Of a stretch of DNA of 64,000 nt, positions 33,105 through 42,800 are shown piece after piece. The position numbers and the translations under genes are program-made. The notes under the pieces were generated by a model. That model was not told where the DNA came from. It did not search any database and saw nothing but the letters and a program-made list of their open reading frames with translations. This DNA is from Muscardinus avellanarius (taxonomy: Eukaryota; Chordata; Mammalia; Rodentia; Gliridae), in NCBI GenBank assembly GCA_963383645.1, contig OY726569.1:74431635-74495634 (forward strand). The letters are read 5' to 3'. Position 1 is the stretch's first letter; the number at the start of each line of letters is the position of its first letter.

Positions 33105-34021
33105 TTAGTTGTCTGTTGGATGGAAAATCTTGTTTCTCTGGTTCTGGTGAGTGTTACCTATTTCTTCTTTGTAGTTAATCTCTTTGAGTATTTTCTCTAG
33201 TGCTGGTTTTGAAGACATAAATTCCTTCAGTTTCTGTTTGTCATGGAAGCTTCTTATTTCTCCATCTAATTTGATAGAAAGTTTTGCTGGATAGGAAATT
33301 TTTGGCTGGAAGTTGTTTTCTTTCAGAGTTTGGAATATGTTACTCCAAGCCCTTCTGGCTCTCATGACTTGGTTTGGGAAGTCTGGAGTGATTTTAATTG
33401 GTTTGCCTCTGAATGTCACTTGGCCCTTTGTTTTTGTTGCCTTTAAGATTCTCTGCTTGGCTTCCACATTGGTCATTTTGACAATTATGTGGCGTGGGGA
33501 TCCTCTTCTCCGATCCTGTCTAAAGGGAGTTCTATAAGTTTCCTGGATCTGTGTATCAACCTCTTGCTCTATATTTGGAAAATTTTCTGCTATTACTTCC
33601 TTGAAGAGATTGTTGATCCCTTTAGTTTCACTTTCTTTTCCCTCCTCTATTCCAATTATTCTTAGGTTAGCTCTCTTAAGAAGGGCCCATATTTCTTCAA
33701 TGTCAGATTCCTGCTGTTGGATATTTTTTTCTAGATTAGAAACTATGCGTTCATTTTTGGATTGCTCATCTTCTAAGAGCGAGATTCTGTTCTCCATGTG
33801 GTCTAATCGGTTGTTTGTGCTTTGAATTGAGGCCTTTACTTCATTAATTGCATCCTTTATCTCTTTTTGGCTCTCTCTGAGTTCTTTTCAAAGCACCTCT
33901 ATTATTTCTACAGTTATTTCCTGATTTGATCTTCTAGAAATCTCTGATTTTCTGTTTTATCGGGTTCTGGTGTTGTGGGGTTGTGCATATTCATTACTCC
34001 AGTGTTATTCCTCTTTCCCAT
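33105..34021 (-). pseudogene. L1 ORF1p-like gene, frameshifted
   Basis: ORF1p forms RNA-binding trimers on L1 RNA. The probable original start is the ATG at 34021 (minus strand, MGKRNNTG). The first frame stops after about 35 codons. A second frame carrying EITVEIIEVL then has a TGA, and a long open stretch continues to the TAA at 33105. That makes at least one frameshift and one nonsense change near the N-terminus. The intact part shows a coiled coil (NRISLLEDEQSKNERIVSNL and onward), the RRM beginning at NLRIIGIEE, and the C-terminal domain with NFQPKISYPAKLS. The whole, about 305 codons, has normal length for the family. The longest intact frame begins at an internal Met at 33797. Confidence 0.82.
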
Positions 34022-34818
34022 GATTTCGGAGGTTTGTGCCTTCTCTGGGTTCTTCCCTTGGGTCACTATGGCTTCACTTAAGGTGCTCTGGATCTCGAGT
34101 CTGTATTATCTCAGACCTCACTACTCCTTTACTGGGTTGTATCACAGAGTCTCCGACCCAGGGAGTCGATAGAGGCTGCTTTAAACTATGGGGGGTGCCA
34201 GGTTGCATGTTCTCCTATGGTGTGATATCTCTGCCACCACCACTCTCTCACTGGGTCCAGTCCCAGGAGGTACAGTACTGGGATTTCTCCTCTGTGGCCC
34301 GCAATTTGACTCACTGTTCTTGAGTACGCAGATGTAGCTGTACTGGACTCGTTAAATTCACTTCTGCTGCCGCCGCCGGTAACAATATGGCGCCGCTGCC
34401 ACGCCCTCGGCCGTGAGGCTGGCGTATTTTTTCTTCTCTGGTTTTGATTTCCACTCTGAATCCCTGCAGCGTGTGCTGAGCTCGGTCACTGGGAGCTTTA
34501 AATGCTCTCTGCGCCGAAAGATCCCGCCTGGCTGTTCCGCAGCGGCTCACCTCGGCTTGCTGTAGCCGTCCGTTGAGTTCGCCACTGCCGCCGGCAGTAT
34601 GGCGCTGCTGCCGCGTCCTCGGGCGCGTGTGTCTCCTCTGTGGCCCTGAGCTCTGTTCTCAGTCCGCTTTCTCTCTGGAGCCTGGTGGTTTTTTTGTTTT
34701 TCTGGTGATGGTGTTTTCTGGCTATGAAAGGCGCTGGTTTTGTTGAAATGGAGACTGGTTGTTAGCGGGGCTCTTAAGCCCCGCTTTTCTCGGTCGCCAT
34801 CTTCCCGGAAGTCCTCTC
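34022..34818 (-). promoter_or_regulatory. L1-type 5'UTR / internal promoter of the half-LINE
   Basis: GC- and CpG-rich, about 797 bp. Right at the element start an ETS-type site (accggaagt-like; ccggaagt on + at 34805-34812) and a YY1 site (gccatctt on + at 34796-34803) lie at about +7 to +14 and +16 to +23 from the 5' end. Human L1 is known to carry a YY1 site at a similar place that sets the start. A roughly 60-bp module with 'tatggcgc.gctgcc' occurs twice, 212 bp apart (34383 and 34595). Confidence 0.75.
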
Positions 34819-34833
34819 CAAAGCGGTGATTTC
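34819..34833 (+). repeat. Right target-site duplication of the half-LINE
   Basis: caaagcggtgatttc, identical to 31960-31974, abuts the 5' end of the element. Confidence 0.92.
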
Positions 34834-35047
34834 CATGCAGGTCCATTATTTGGAATGGTGAGAAGCAGGGGTGACTGGGTAGACCCTGGGCATTCTACGG
34901 CAGCAGAGTTTGATTTTAAGTTTATGAAACTTCTTTTAAAGGGGCAAAAGTGGTCAACTTGAAAGAACAAAATTCTTGAGTTCCTTGCCGGTATCCCATT
35001 TCAAGACCACAGTGCTTCTTTCTCCCTCCCTCCCCTTTTTCTCTCTT

Positions 35048-35170
35048 TCTAACAGCTTTACGGAGATATAATTCCTATACCTGAAAGTGTACAGTGAAAT
35101 GTTTTTAGTATATTCATGGTCTGTGCTACTATCGCTTTTCTTACACTAGCTGTACTGAATGGCTCTATTT
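35048..35170 (-). mobile_element. Ancient L1 3'-end fragment
   Basis: 'cagctttacggagatataat' and 'gtgtacagtgaaatgttttt' followed by 'agtatattcatgg' is familiar old mammalian L1 text in antisense. Confidence 0.45.
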
Positions 35171-35247
35171 CTAGATCTCTTGGCTATTAGCTTTTGCATA
35201 GAAATTCAGGTACTTATATGTACACAGATTAAGAATACAGTTTTTGG

Positions 35248-35391
35248 GCTGAATGTGGTAGCACATGACTGTGATCTCAGCTACTCAGGAGGCTGAAGCA
35301 GGAGGATCATAATTTTGAAGCCAGCAAATAAAAAGGGATGGGGCTATGGCTTATTGTTTAAATGGACTCACTTTCCAGTACTACACGCGTG

Positions 35392-35423
<32 letters not shown>

Positions 35424-35627
35424 AATAGCTGGGCATGGTGGTGCACACTTGTGATCCCAGTACTTAGGAGGCTGAGACAGGAGGACAGCCTCAGCAGGTA
35501 GTGAGACACTGTTTCAAAATAAGAATAAAATAGGGCTGGGATGTAATTCAGAGGTAGAATGCCCTTGAGTTAAGTCCCCAGAACCACACAGACAGACAGA
35601 CAGACACACACACACACACACGCACAC
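35248..35627 (+). mobile_element. Two 7SL-ID SINEs, each ending in a CA repeat
   Basis: The first (35248-35400) has an internal deletion and ends 'ccagtactacacgcg' into (CA) 35400-35423. The second (35427-35590) ends 'ccccagaaccacac' into (CAGA)(CA) to 35627. Confidence 0.75.
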
Positions 35628-35644
35628 GAAACAAAACACAGTCT

Positions 35645-35760
35645 CTAGAAGTGGGTGGTGGGTGGAACTGGATTCAAATCCCAGGTTCTCCTACCACCTC
35701 TGTGACTGTGGGCAAGTTACCTAACTTCTCTGAACCATATTTGTGTTCTTGGTGAGTCCC
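35645..35760 (+). mobile_element. MIR-like fragment
   Basis: 'tggattcaaatcccaggttc' and 'gtgactgtgggcaagttacc' are MIR core text. Confidence 0.6.
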
Positions 35761-35828
35761 TACCTGAAATAACTCAAGTAAAGATCCAGTATGGTAGAGT
35801 GGTTTTGGGTTGGGTATGGTTTTGTGTT

Positions 35829-35922
35829 TTTTTTTTTTTTTTTTTTTTTACTGGGAATAAACTCTGGGGCCTCATACTTGCAAGGCAAGTACCCTACCCC
35901 CACTGAGTTACACCCCCAGACC
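35829..35922 (-). mobile_element. Single ID SINE
   Basis: T21 tail followed by 'tactgggaataaactctggg' and 'cttgcaaggcaagtacccta', the classic antisense ID layout. Confidence 0.8.
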
Positions 35923-36056
35923 TGTAAAGTGTTTAAAGTGCTTAGTGTTTTGCCTGCTATCTAAGAAGTACTCAAAAATGAGGACATTTGTTGGTATTAT
36001 GATATTTATTTGTGGTTTTATTCTGACTCTTTCTTTGTTTTTTCTTCCCAATCCAG

Positions 36057-36484
36057 GCGTGACCAGGGGGTGTCAGGGGACCAGGTCTCCATCATGGTGG
36101 ATGGAGTCCAGGTTGCACTCCCTTCATACGAGGAGGCTGTGTACGGCAGTTCAGGTCACTGCTTGCCGCCCGCTGACCCCAGAGTACAGATTGTGCTGTC
36201 AGAAGGGTCTGGGCCCAGTGGGAGGAGTGTGCCAAGGGAGCAGCAGCCACAGGGCCAGGGTGCCTGCTCCCCTGCTGGTGGAGAAGACGAGGCCCCAGGC
36301 CAGTCGGGACTGTGTGAAGCCTGGGGCTCCCGCGGCTCAGAGACTGTGATGGTGCATCAGGCAACCACCTCTTCCTGGGTGGCCGGCTCAGGGAATAGCC
36401 GACTGGCACACAAAGAGGCGGCGGATTCAGAGAACAGTGACATACAAAGCCTTTTATCCCTCACATCGGAGGAGTACACAGATG
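36057..36484 (+). CDS. SUSD6: SUSD6 exon: cytoplasmic tail
   Basis: 428-bp exon between acceptor ccaatccag and donor gtaggt. It joins in frame to the TM exon (AG|G, Arg 113) and to the last exon (G|AT, Asp 256). It encodes residues 113-255 counted from the sushi Val. Visible signals are LPSY at 134-137, within VALPSYEEAVY, an LPxY-type ligand for WW domains such as those of NEDD4-family ubiquitin ligases. The middle is Ser/Gly/Glu-rich and probably disordered, and the end is acidic and Ser-rich (SENSDIQSLLSLTSEEYTD). Published work links SUSD6 with TMEM127 and the ligase WWP2 in MHC-I turnover; the direct role of this LPSY is my inference. The frame closes in intron just after the donor, so the splice site sets the end. 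Confidence 0.96.
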
Positions 36485-36712
36485 GTAGGTGGTCTTTGCT
36501 GACTATGAATTATGAGATCTTTAGAGTCCTGCTGGGAGTGAAGGACTGTGGTCCTCTTGAATAATTGGTATATTTTGGGCAAAGATAATGCCTGGGGTAT
36601 TAGCCTACAAAACAGAATTTTGCTAAACTCAGAACACCAAGTAGGTAAAAGCTTTCGACTTTATCTAGGGAGATTTGTTCCTAGTGACTATGAATTTCAT
36701 TTTATTTTTCCT

Positions 36713-37450
36713 TTTTTGGTATTGGGGATTGAACCCAGGGACATTGTACCTCTGAGCTACATCCACAGCCCTTTTTATTTTTTAAAGAACTCTTAAAAAA
36801 AAAAAAAATAAGAACAAACAACAACAACAACAAAAAACCTGCCAGGCGTGGTGGCACACGCTTGTAATCCCCGCGCTTGGGAGGCAGAGACAGGAGGATC
36901 GTGCAGGTTCGAAGCCAGCCTCTCTGGCTTAAGAGATCCTGTTTCCAAATATAAAATAGGTCTGGGAGCCGGGCGTGGTGACGCACGCTTGTAATCCCCG
37001 CGCTTGGGAGGCAGAGACAGGAGGATCGTGCAGGTTCGAAGCCAGCCTCTCTGGCTTAAGAGATCCTGTTTCCAAATATAAAATAGGTCTGGGAGCCGGG
37101 CGTGGTGACGCACGCTTGTAATCCCCGCGCTTGGGAGGCAGAGACAGGAGGATCGCACAGGTTCGAAGCCAGCTGCGCGCGCTGGCTTTGGAGACCCTGT
37201 TTCCATATTAAAAAATGTAAAAATAGGTCTGGGAGTGTAAGCCCGGAGGTAGAAGGGCTTCCAGGAACCCCAGTACCACCACAAAAAAAAAAGGTCTGGG
37301 AGTGTAGCTATTTTTTTTTATTTTGAAACAGGCTGTCTTGCTAAGTTGCTGAGAGTCTTGCTAAATTTAGCTGAACTGACCTCTAACCCATGATCTCCTT
37401 GTCTTAGCCTCCCGAGTACTGAGATTATAGGTGTACCCGCCATGCCTAGC
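36713..37450 (-). mobile_element. Older antisense 7SL-ID SINE split by a SINE array
   Basis: The antisense ID half is at 36713-36786 ('ggtattggggattgaaccc') and the antisense 7SL half at 37311-37450 ('attttgaaacaggctgtc' to 'gccatgcctagctgg'). Everything between is a sense-strand SINE array. Confidence 0.65.
36841..37291 (+). repeat. Tandem array: three 7SL units sharing one ID half
   Basis: Unit 1 is 36841-36967 and unit 2 is 36968-37094, both exactly 127 bp and nearly identical. Unit 3 starts at 37095 and alone continues through the ID half to 'ccccagtaccacc' and poly(A). Each join has the form ggtctgggag|ccgggcgtgg. Confidence 0.92.
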
Positions 37451-38188
37451 TGGCTATGAATTTTGATAATTTAGAGTCTCTGAAACTATTCATAACCACA
37501 GGGCTGTGGTTTTTATCAAAAGGTAGACAGATGGAATCTGTCCTTGTGTAATTTTTATGTTCCTGGAATGACAAGGAGGCCTGGGGTTCTATTGTAGAGA
37601 GAATAGGAACAAGAACCAGTCCGTTCTAGAGAAGACAGCTACTTGATTTTAAACAGGAGAGTGCCAAGTAAGTATTGTGCTCATTACTTTCCTTACAGGA
37701 GGTGTAATGAGATAGGTGTACTCCTATAATCCTGAAAAGTAGGTATTTTATTACTGTCCCCATTTACAGATGGGGAAGATGAGACCCAAGAAGAGAGTAA
37801 GGCACTTGCCTACTGGCAAATGACCAAGCTGGAATTTGAAACCAGATTGTTCTGGCTCCAAAACTTGCATTTCTAACCCAACGGTGCATGCTGCCTCCCA
37901 GCTCACTCTGGCTCCTCTGTGGCAAACCAGCCATTGAGTGAAATTACTGCCTCCTGACATTTTTGCCAGAGCCTGGAGAGTTTACCTTGGGCTTACGCTT
38001 GTCACTGTAAAATACAACTTTAAGAGAAACCCCAGTGTAGTTCAGAATGCAGATAGACTAGGCCTAGAGGCTTCCCTTTAAACAGGATGCTTTCTGTCCT
38101 TATAAAACCTCTCTCGGAGAGCTTGAGAAGAAATGGCCTGCCCCTGGGCATTGTGGTACAGTGAATGTCTAAAAGTTGGAAATTCTTA

Positions 38189-38400
38189 GTCAGGCATGGT
38201 GGCACACACTTGTAATCCCAGTACTTGGGAAGGTAAGGCAGGAGAATCGCGGGTTCAGAGATAGCCTTAGCAAGTAGTAAGAGTCTCATTAACCTAGTGA
38301 GACCCTGTTTGAAAATAAAAATTAAAAAATAGGTCTGGGAGTGTAGCCTGGAGGTGGAAGGGCTTCCAGGAACCCCAGTACCACAAAAAAATAAAAAATA
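38189..38400 (+). mobile_element. 7SL-ID dimer SINE
   Basis: 'caggcatggtggcacacac' to 'ggaaccccagtaccac', with an A/T-rich tail. Confidence 0.8.
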
Positions 38401-38404
38401 AAAA

Positions 38405-38777
38405 ATAAATGGTGGTGCACGCTTGTAATCCCAGCATTTGGGAAGTTCGCAGACAGCCTCAGCTACTTAGTGAGGCCCTTTGCAACTCAGTTGAGACCCT
38501 GTTTCAAAATGAAGAATAAAAAATAGGACTAGGAGCCGGCACGCTTGTAATCCCCGCGCTTGGGAGGCAGAGACAGGAGGATCGCACAGGTTCGAAGCCA
38601 GCCGCACTGGCTTAAGAGACCCTGTTTCCAAATAAAAAGTATAAAATAGGTCTGGGAGTGTAGCCCGGAGGTAGAAATAGAAGGGTCTCCAGGAACCCTA
38701 GTACCACCCAAAAAAAAGAAAAATAGGACTAGGGGTATATCTCGGAAGTAGAATGCCCCTGGGTTCCATCCCCAGTA

Positions 38778-38828
<51 letters not shown>

Positions 38829-38890
38829 TAGGGCTGGGGTATAACTTGGAGGTAGAATACCTCTAGGTTTAACCCCCAGTGCCACCAAAA
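38405..38890 (+). mobile_element. 7SL-ID SINE with nested copy, (CA)n tail and extra ID half
   Basis: The outer 7SL half starts near 38410. A complete young SINE sits at 38534-38718 in its linker. The outer ID half then ends 'ccccagtaccac' into (CA) 38780-38826, followed by another ID half at 38828-38887. Confidence 0.8.
38534..38718 (+). mobile_element. Nested young 7SL-ID SINE with 15-bp TSD
   Basis: Flanked by aaaaataggactagg at 38519-38533 and 38719-38733. The 5' end lacks about 8 bases of the usual start (gccggcacgc). Confidence 0.88.
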
Positions 38891-39834
38891 ATAAATATTA
38901 AAAAAAAAGTTGGGAATTCTTGAACACAGATCATGGTTGTGGTTTCCCACCTATCACCAGCTTGCCTTCTTTCTTTTCTTGGTTGGCAAGGGACTTTTAA
39001 ATAGTTGACCCAGGTTTGGATATGGAAGCCAGTGACCCCCTAGACAGTCGTCCATGCGTGTTAGGACACTTGTCTGGTGGTAAACTGCAGCCCTCTTCTT
39101 CCCTAAGGAGCTGAGGTAGAGCCTGCACTTTTCTTCCTCATGTACCTGCTTTGTGTATTGAACAAGCATTTTTGTGAGCCCATCTTGTACTTGGGGCTGG
39201 ATGAGAATTGGGGAGTGAGTGCCACAAAGACATAGAAAGTACTCCCTCTGCTGCGTGGAGCATCAGTCAATTGGAAGACGGCAGGCACTATACCAGAGAA
39301 ATAATGGAACCAGGAATAGTAAGGTTTTTGTCAAAATGAGGGGTTCAGAAAAAAAGACATGTCACCTAGTGAGTCATAGCAGGCCATGCCTGTCTGGAAC
39401 TAAGAGTATCACTGGTGAAAGGCAGAAGCTTGACATTGACATGAGAAGACTGAAACCCAGAGGGGACATGATTTGTCCAAGGTCACACAGCTGGTGGATG
39501 GCTTTAAGGTGAAGCAGGACTCTGTGGCCCAGCAGGGAGATGTTAAAAAAGAAATGGAAAGGACCCGATCAGAGCAAAGGCAGAGAGGAGTAGTTGCGTT
39601 GGTGGGAACAGAAGGAGTTTGAATGCCAGGCAGAATGTTCCGATTTCATCACACAGATGGTGGGAGAGATGAGCCAGAAAGGGAATGTCTGACTAGCCAG
39701 AAGTGTATGTGTGGGGTGTTGTCTCTCCACTAGGGGTTCCGTGTTGGCCCCTGAGGTGGAGCAGTGGGATGAGGAGTGCTGCGGAGAGGCCACCGTTGGT
39801 GACCACTGGGCTTTCTCTCCCTATCATCCTGCAG

Positions 39835-39860
39835 ATATCCCACTGTTGAAAGAAGCTTGA
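39835..39860 (+). CDS. SUSD6: SUSD6 last coding segment
   Basis: Acceptor ctgcag ends at 39834. The codons complete Asp 256 and add IPLLKEA, then TGA at 39858-39860. The exon join creates DDIPLL, an acidic dileucine pattern (DxxxLL) of the kind recognised by AP adaptor complexes, seven residues from the C-terminus. With the three exons upstream this gives 263 residues; the known protein is about 300 residues, so only the signal-peptide exon is missing. Confidence 0.95.
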
Positions 39861-42800
39861 GGGCTGCCACCAGTTGCTCTGCTCTCTGCAAGGGTCCTCT
39901 CTGCCCTTCCTCCCTCTCTTCCTGGGCCTGAGCACCTCTACTCTCCAGCCACCACATCTGGACACCTGAATAGCCACTTGTGTCTCTGAAGGCCACAGGC
40001 CACCTCGCTGGAAACTCAAGGAAGATTCTCACCATCTGCCTGGACAGCTGGAAGAGCTGGCTTCTTGCCTGGCCCAGCCTTCCCATCTGCTGGGGACATG
40101 TTTGAATGTGCTGGACTGAACTCCCCCTTCCCTGAGCCTCTGGGTTTCTTCTAGCCAGCCCTCTGGAGGCAGCCTCACGGCCCGTGTGGCCTGAGCGCCC
40201 GCCGCTCCATTCCCTCGTGCCTTCCCTTGCCCCTCCTGGGCCCTTGTCATGCAGGTGTGTTGCTGTCCACAGGCTCAGTGGCTGCTGCCCCTGCACTCAG
40301 TGACTGGCCTGGGCTGGCACCGCTGCCCCTCACAGAAACAGATCAAGTAAGAGCTCTGGAGGCAGTAGTGGTTCCCATGGGGGTGGGAGCATGGGCCCCT
40401 AGGCTTTCCTGGGTTGACCCTGGTGGCACATTTCCTTGGCTAAAAATGGAGGATTTGGAAAATCATGCCAAAGCTGTCCAGCTCAGGTTCAGGCTCCAGG
40501 TCCTATTGAGAGTTTCTAAGAAGCACCCAGAAGATCCCCAGGGAGGGAAGGAAGGTGGCTGACAGTGATTGTCTTTCTCATATGCAAGCTCTTGCTTCTG
40601 GGTTGGCCACCTTGGCCTAGGGTTTTCCGTTTGCCCAGGTAAGGAGAAGTTGTATGCTGCCTTCTGGGTTTTATCCCAGGCATCTCTGGCTTCCCTGCCA
40701 CCACAAGGCTCTGAGGACATTATGCCTGGGCAGGGGAGTCGAGATGCCATCGAGTGCTTTCTGGTCACTGGCAGTCTGGGCAGGTTCCCCTTTCCGGGTT
40801 TGTGGTGATGGAGGGGAGGCTGGGAGGCACAGACCAAGACTCCGGGTGGCTGCAGGCAGCTCCAGCCCGGTCCTGAGGATCCTCCCCACCACGGTCACGT
40901 GCCTTAGTAACTGTGCCCAGGAAGTGACCTGCTCCCTGCTACACAGCCACTTTTCCTACTTCCACCCCTCCCTGGACCCCTCATTCATCATGGCTGATGA
41001 GCCCCTGTTTGTTTGCCCTGCACCCAAGGGAAGGGCTGAGAAATGGTCCAGCGTACCCATGGCCTTACTGACTGAGGTGGGCAGACAGGCGCCCAGCTCC
41101 AAGGCCCCTCGACTGAAGCCTGGGGTGCAGTCCCTTGGGGGTGCTGGTGAAGGGGTGCTCCTGCTGCTTCTGCCTGGGCCTCTCTTGGCCCTTTTGTTGA
41201 ATGCTAACAAGGCTGGACGGACAAGCTCCGCCTGGCTGCTACTGTCTTCAAAAGATAGATGTGGCATTAAGGAATGTTTGCTTTTGCTCCCCCCCCCCCC
41301 CCGAAACACTGGGGCTGGAAAACTTTTAAGCTGAACCTGTGCTGTACCTCTGCTCCTCCCCTGAGCATCTCTGGGGTGGTAAAAATAATATAAAGCCCAA
41401 TGTATTTTCAGTACCTGACCTGGCAGGGTTAGCTCCAGGTTGAGTGGCCTCCAAGATAGGGGAATGGCCTTCTCCCAGCCCGCCACCCTCAGCCTCCACT
41501 CTCACAATGCACTTTACTCCCGGCCATGCCCGGACTCCTGCCACCCCTGTCTTCCTTCCTCTCAGGGTAAGGGCGGTGCCAGCTGGCCACTCCTCCGTTT
41601 CCCCTGCCCTGGAGCCCTGTCTGCTCTGCCCAAAGCCCAGGCAGGTGTGGTTTGCCAGGGAATGAGTTGAGAAGGTGCTAGAGCTAGAAGCCTGAAGCCT
41701 GAGGGAGGTTAGCCGCACGCTGGCACTTGCCAACATGGGCCACCTAAGGACCCAGCCGCCTTACAACCTGGCTTTCCCCCTCCCACTAAGCACCCTGGTC
41801 TTTCTCCAGAAGAAGGAAGGGGAGGTGGGGGCGGGGCTGACTTCTCACAGCTGAGCCTTCAGCTTTCATTTTCCACTCTTCCAAAACCTGAATTCTAAGA
41901 TATTTTTTTAAATGGGAGATCCTACCCTTTTCTATCTAGTTACTCTGGGGTTTTGCCCCTAAGATATTATACTTCTTGTTTGGGGTTTATTCAGCCACAT
42001 CAGTGACTGGCTTTGCCCCTGGTAAAGTAAACGCCCTTCCTTCACCAAGTGAGTCTTCATCTGGCCAGCCACCTGGTAGAAAGAAGTGAGAGCAAGGAGC
42101 TCAGCCCGGGCCCTGGCCGGCCCCACGGCCAGCCCACATTGCAGCTGGGGCCCGGGACCACTTCTCCCTGCAGTCACGTCCTTTCCCCAAAGCAGCCCTT
42201 AGTGTCAGCCAGCTGCTGCTGTTCCTGGAGCTCCCGGGCTTTCTTCTTAATGGGCTTTGGGAACTCTGCAGCTGCCTGGAGATGGGGCCTGGCTAGGGAC
42301 GGGGCCAGAGTTGGGCGCAGGCTGCCAGGAAGGAGGCATCCGAAACCTGGAGCACAGGGGAGGAGGCGGCAAGCACAGCCTGCTTTCTTGGGCTGCCTCC
42401 AGGGGAGTCCTGCAGCAGTCCAGGGGGAGCTCAGCACCAAAGCACTTGTAGAAAGAGGTTCTTTTCTTTCTGTTCTCTCTTCTTTTTGCACACTTGAGCT
42501 GACTCAGTGCGGGTTTTATATCCTAGTGACTGTAGTCACATGTTAGCGATTTTCAAGGGCCAGACTATGGTGGAAATCACTTAAAATTTCCGTCCCTCCC
42601 ATTGCCTTAGCTTAGGAGGTAGACTGTCTTTTGCCATTTCTGTATTTTGTGTGCTGTGTTCCTGTTTCACTGGGTATGAACTGTGAGATGGGCCAAGTCC
42701 TGGCCACTTTATGAGTTTGTTTGGTTTTACAAGGCATTTCAATGTACGTTCGACAAGCACTCCATTTGCAAACAGAATTTAAGTGAATATTGTTTTCCCC

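Larger units (their letters stand above)
31975..34818 (-). mobile_element. Complete L1-derived half-LINE with inverted ORF2 tail (2.84 kb)
   Basis: Reading the minus strand from 34818: a GC-rich 5'UTR (34818-34022), a damaged ORF1 (34021-33105), an inverted piece of the ORF2 3' end (about 33100-32350), a sense L1 3'UTR (about 32345-32046) and an A-rich tail (32045-31975). A perfect 15-bp TSD brackets it, so it arrived by target-primed reverse transcription with its internal inversion already present or made on arrival. The shared structure of copy 1 favours the former. It lacks endonuclease and reverse transcriptase and so depended on L1 enzymes supplied in trans. It lies antisense to SUSD6. 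It is comparable in concept to HAL1 (half-L1) elements, which carry ORF1 without ORF2. Confidence 0.9.
30004..36056. other. SUSD6 intron (6.05 kb) hosting an antisense half-LINE
   Basis: Donor gtgagc and acceptor ccaatccag. 30004-31361 has no SINE; a MIR-like antisense stretch lies near 30190-30300 ('cagatgaggaaactgagtc'). The rest is filled by the TG repeat, the L1-derived element, SINEs and ancient L1 text near 35048. Confidence 0.9.
36485..39834. other. SUSD6 last intron (3.35 kb)
   Basis: Donor gtaggt and acceptor cctgcag. It is rich in young SINEs from 36.7 to 38.9 kb and SINE-free from 38.9 to 39.8 kb. MIR-like antisense text lies at 37690-37880 and near 39430-39510 ('aaggtcacacagctgg'). 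Confidence 0.85.

Noticed and set aside
33313..33825. Plus-strand open frames opposite the ORF1 region
   Set aside because: Antisense shadows of L1 ORF1; the minus-strand frame has the conserved protein.
1..34818. Segmental duplication as the source of the two half-LINE copies
   Set aside because: Copy 2 has its own perfect TSD directly at both element ends and the flanks of the two copies share nothing, so separate retrotransposition is more likely.
40654..41334. 226-codon open frame downstream of SUSD6
   Set aside because: It lies inside the SUSD6 3'UTR, in GC-rich sequence where chance frames are long, and I recognise no domain in it.
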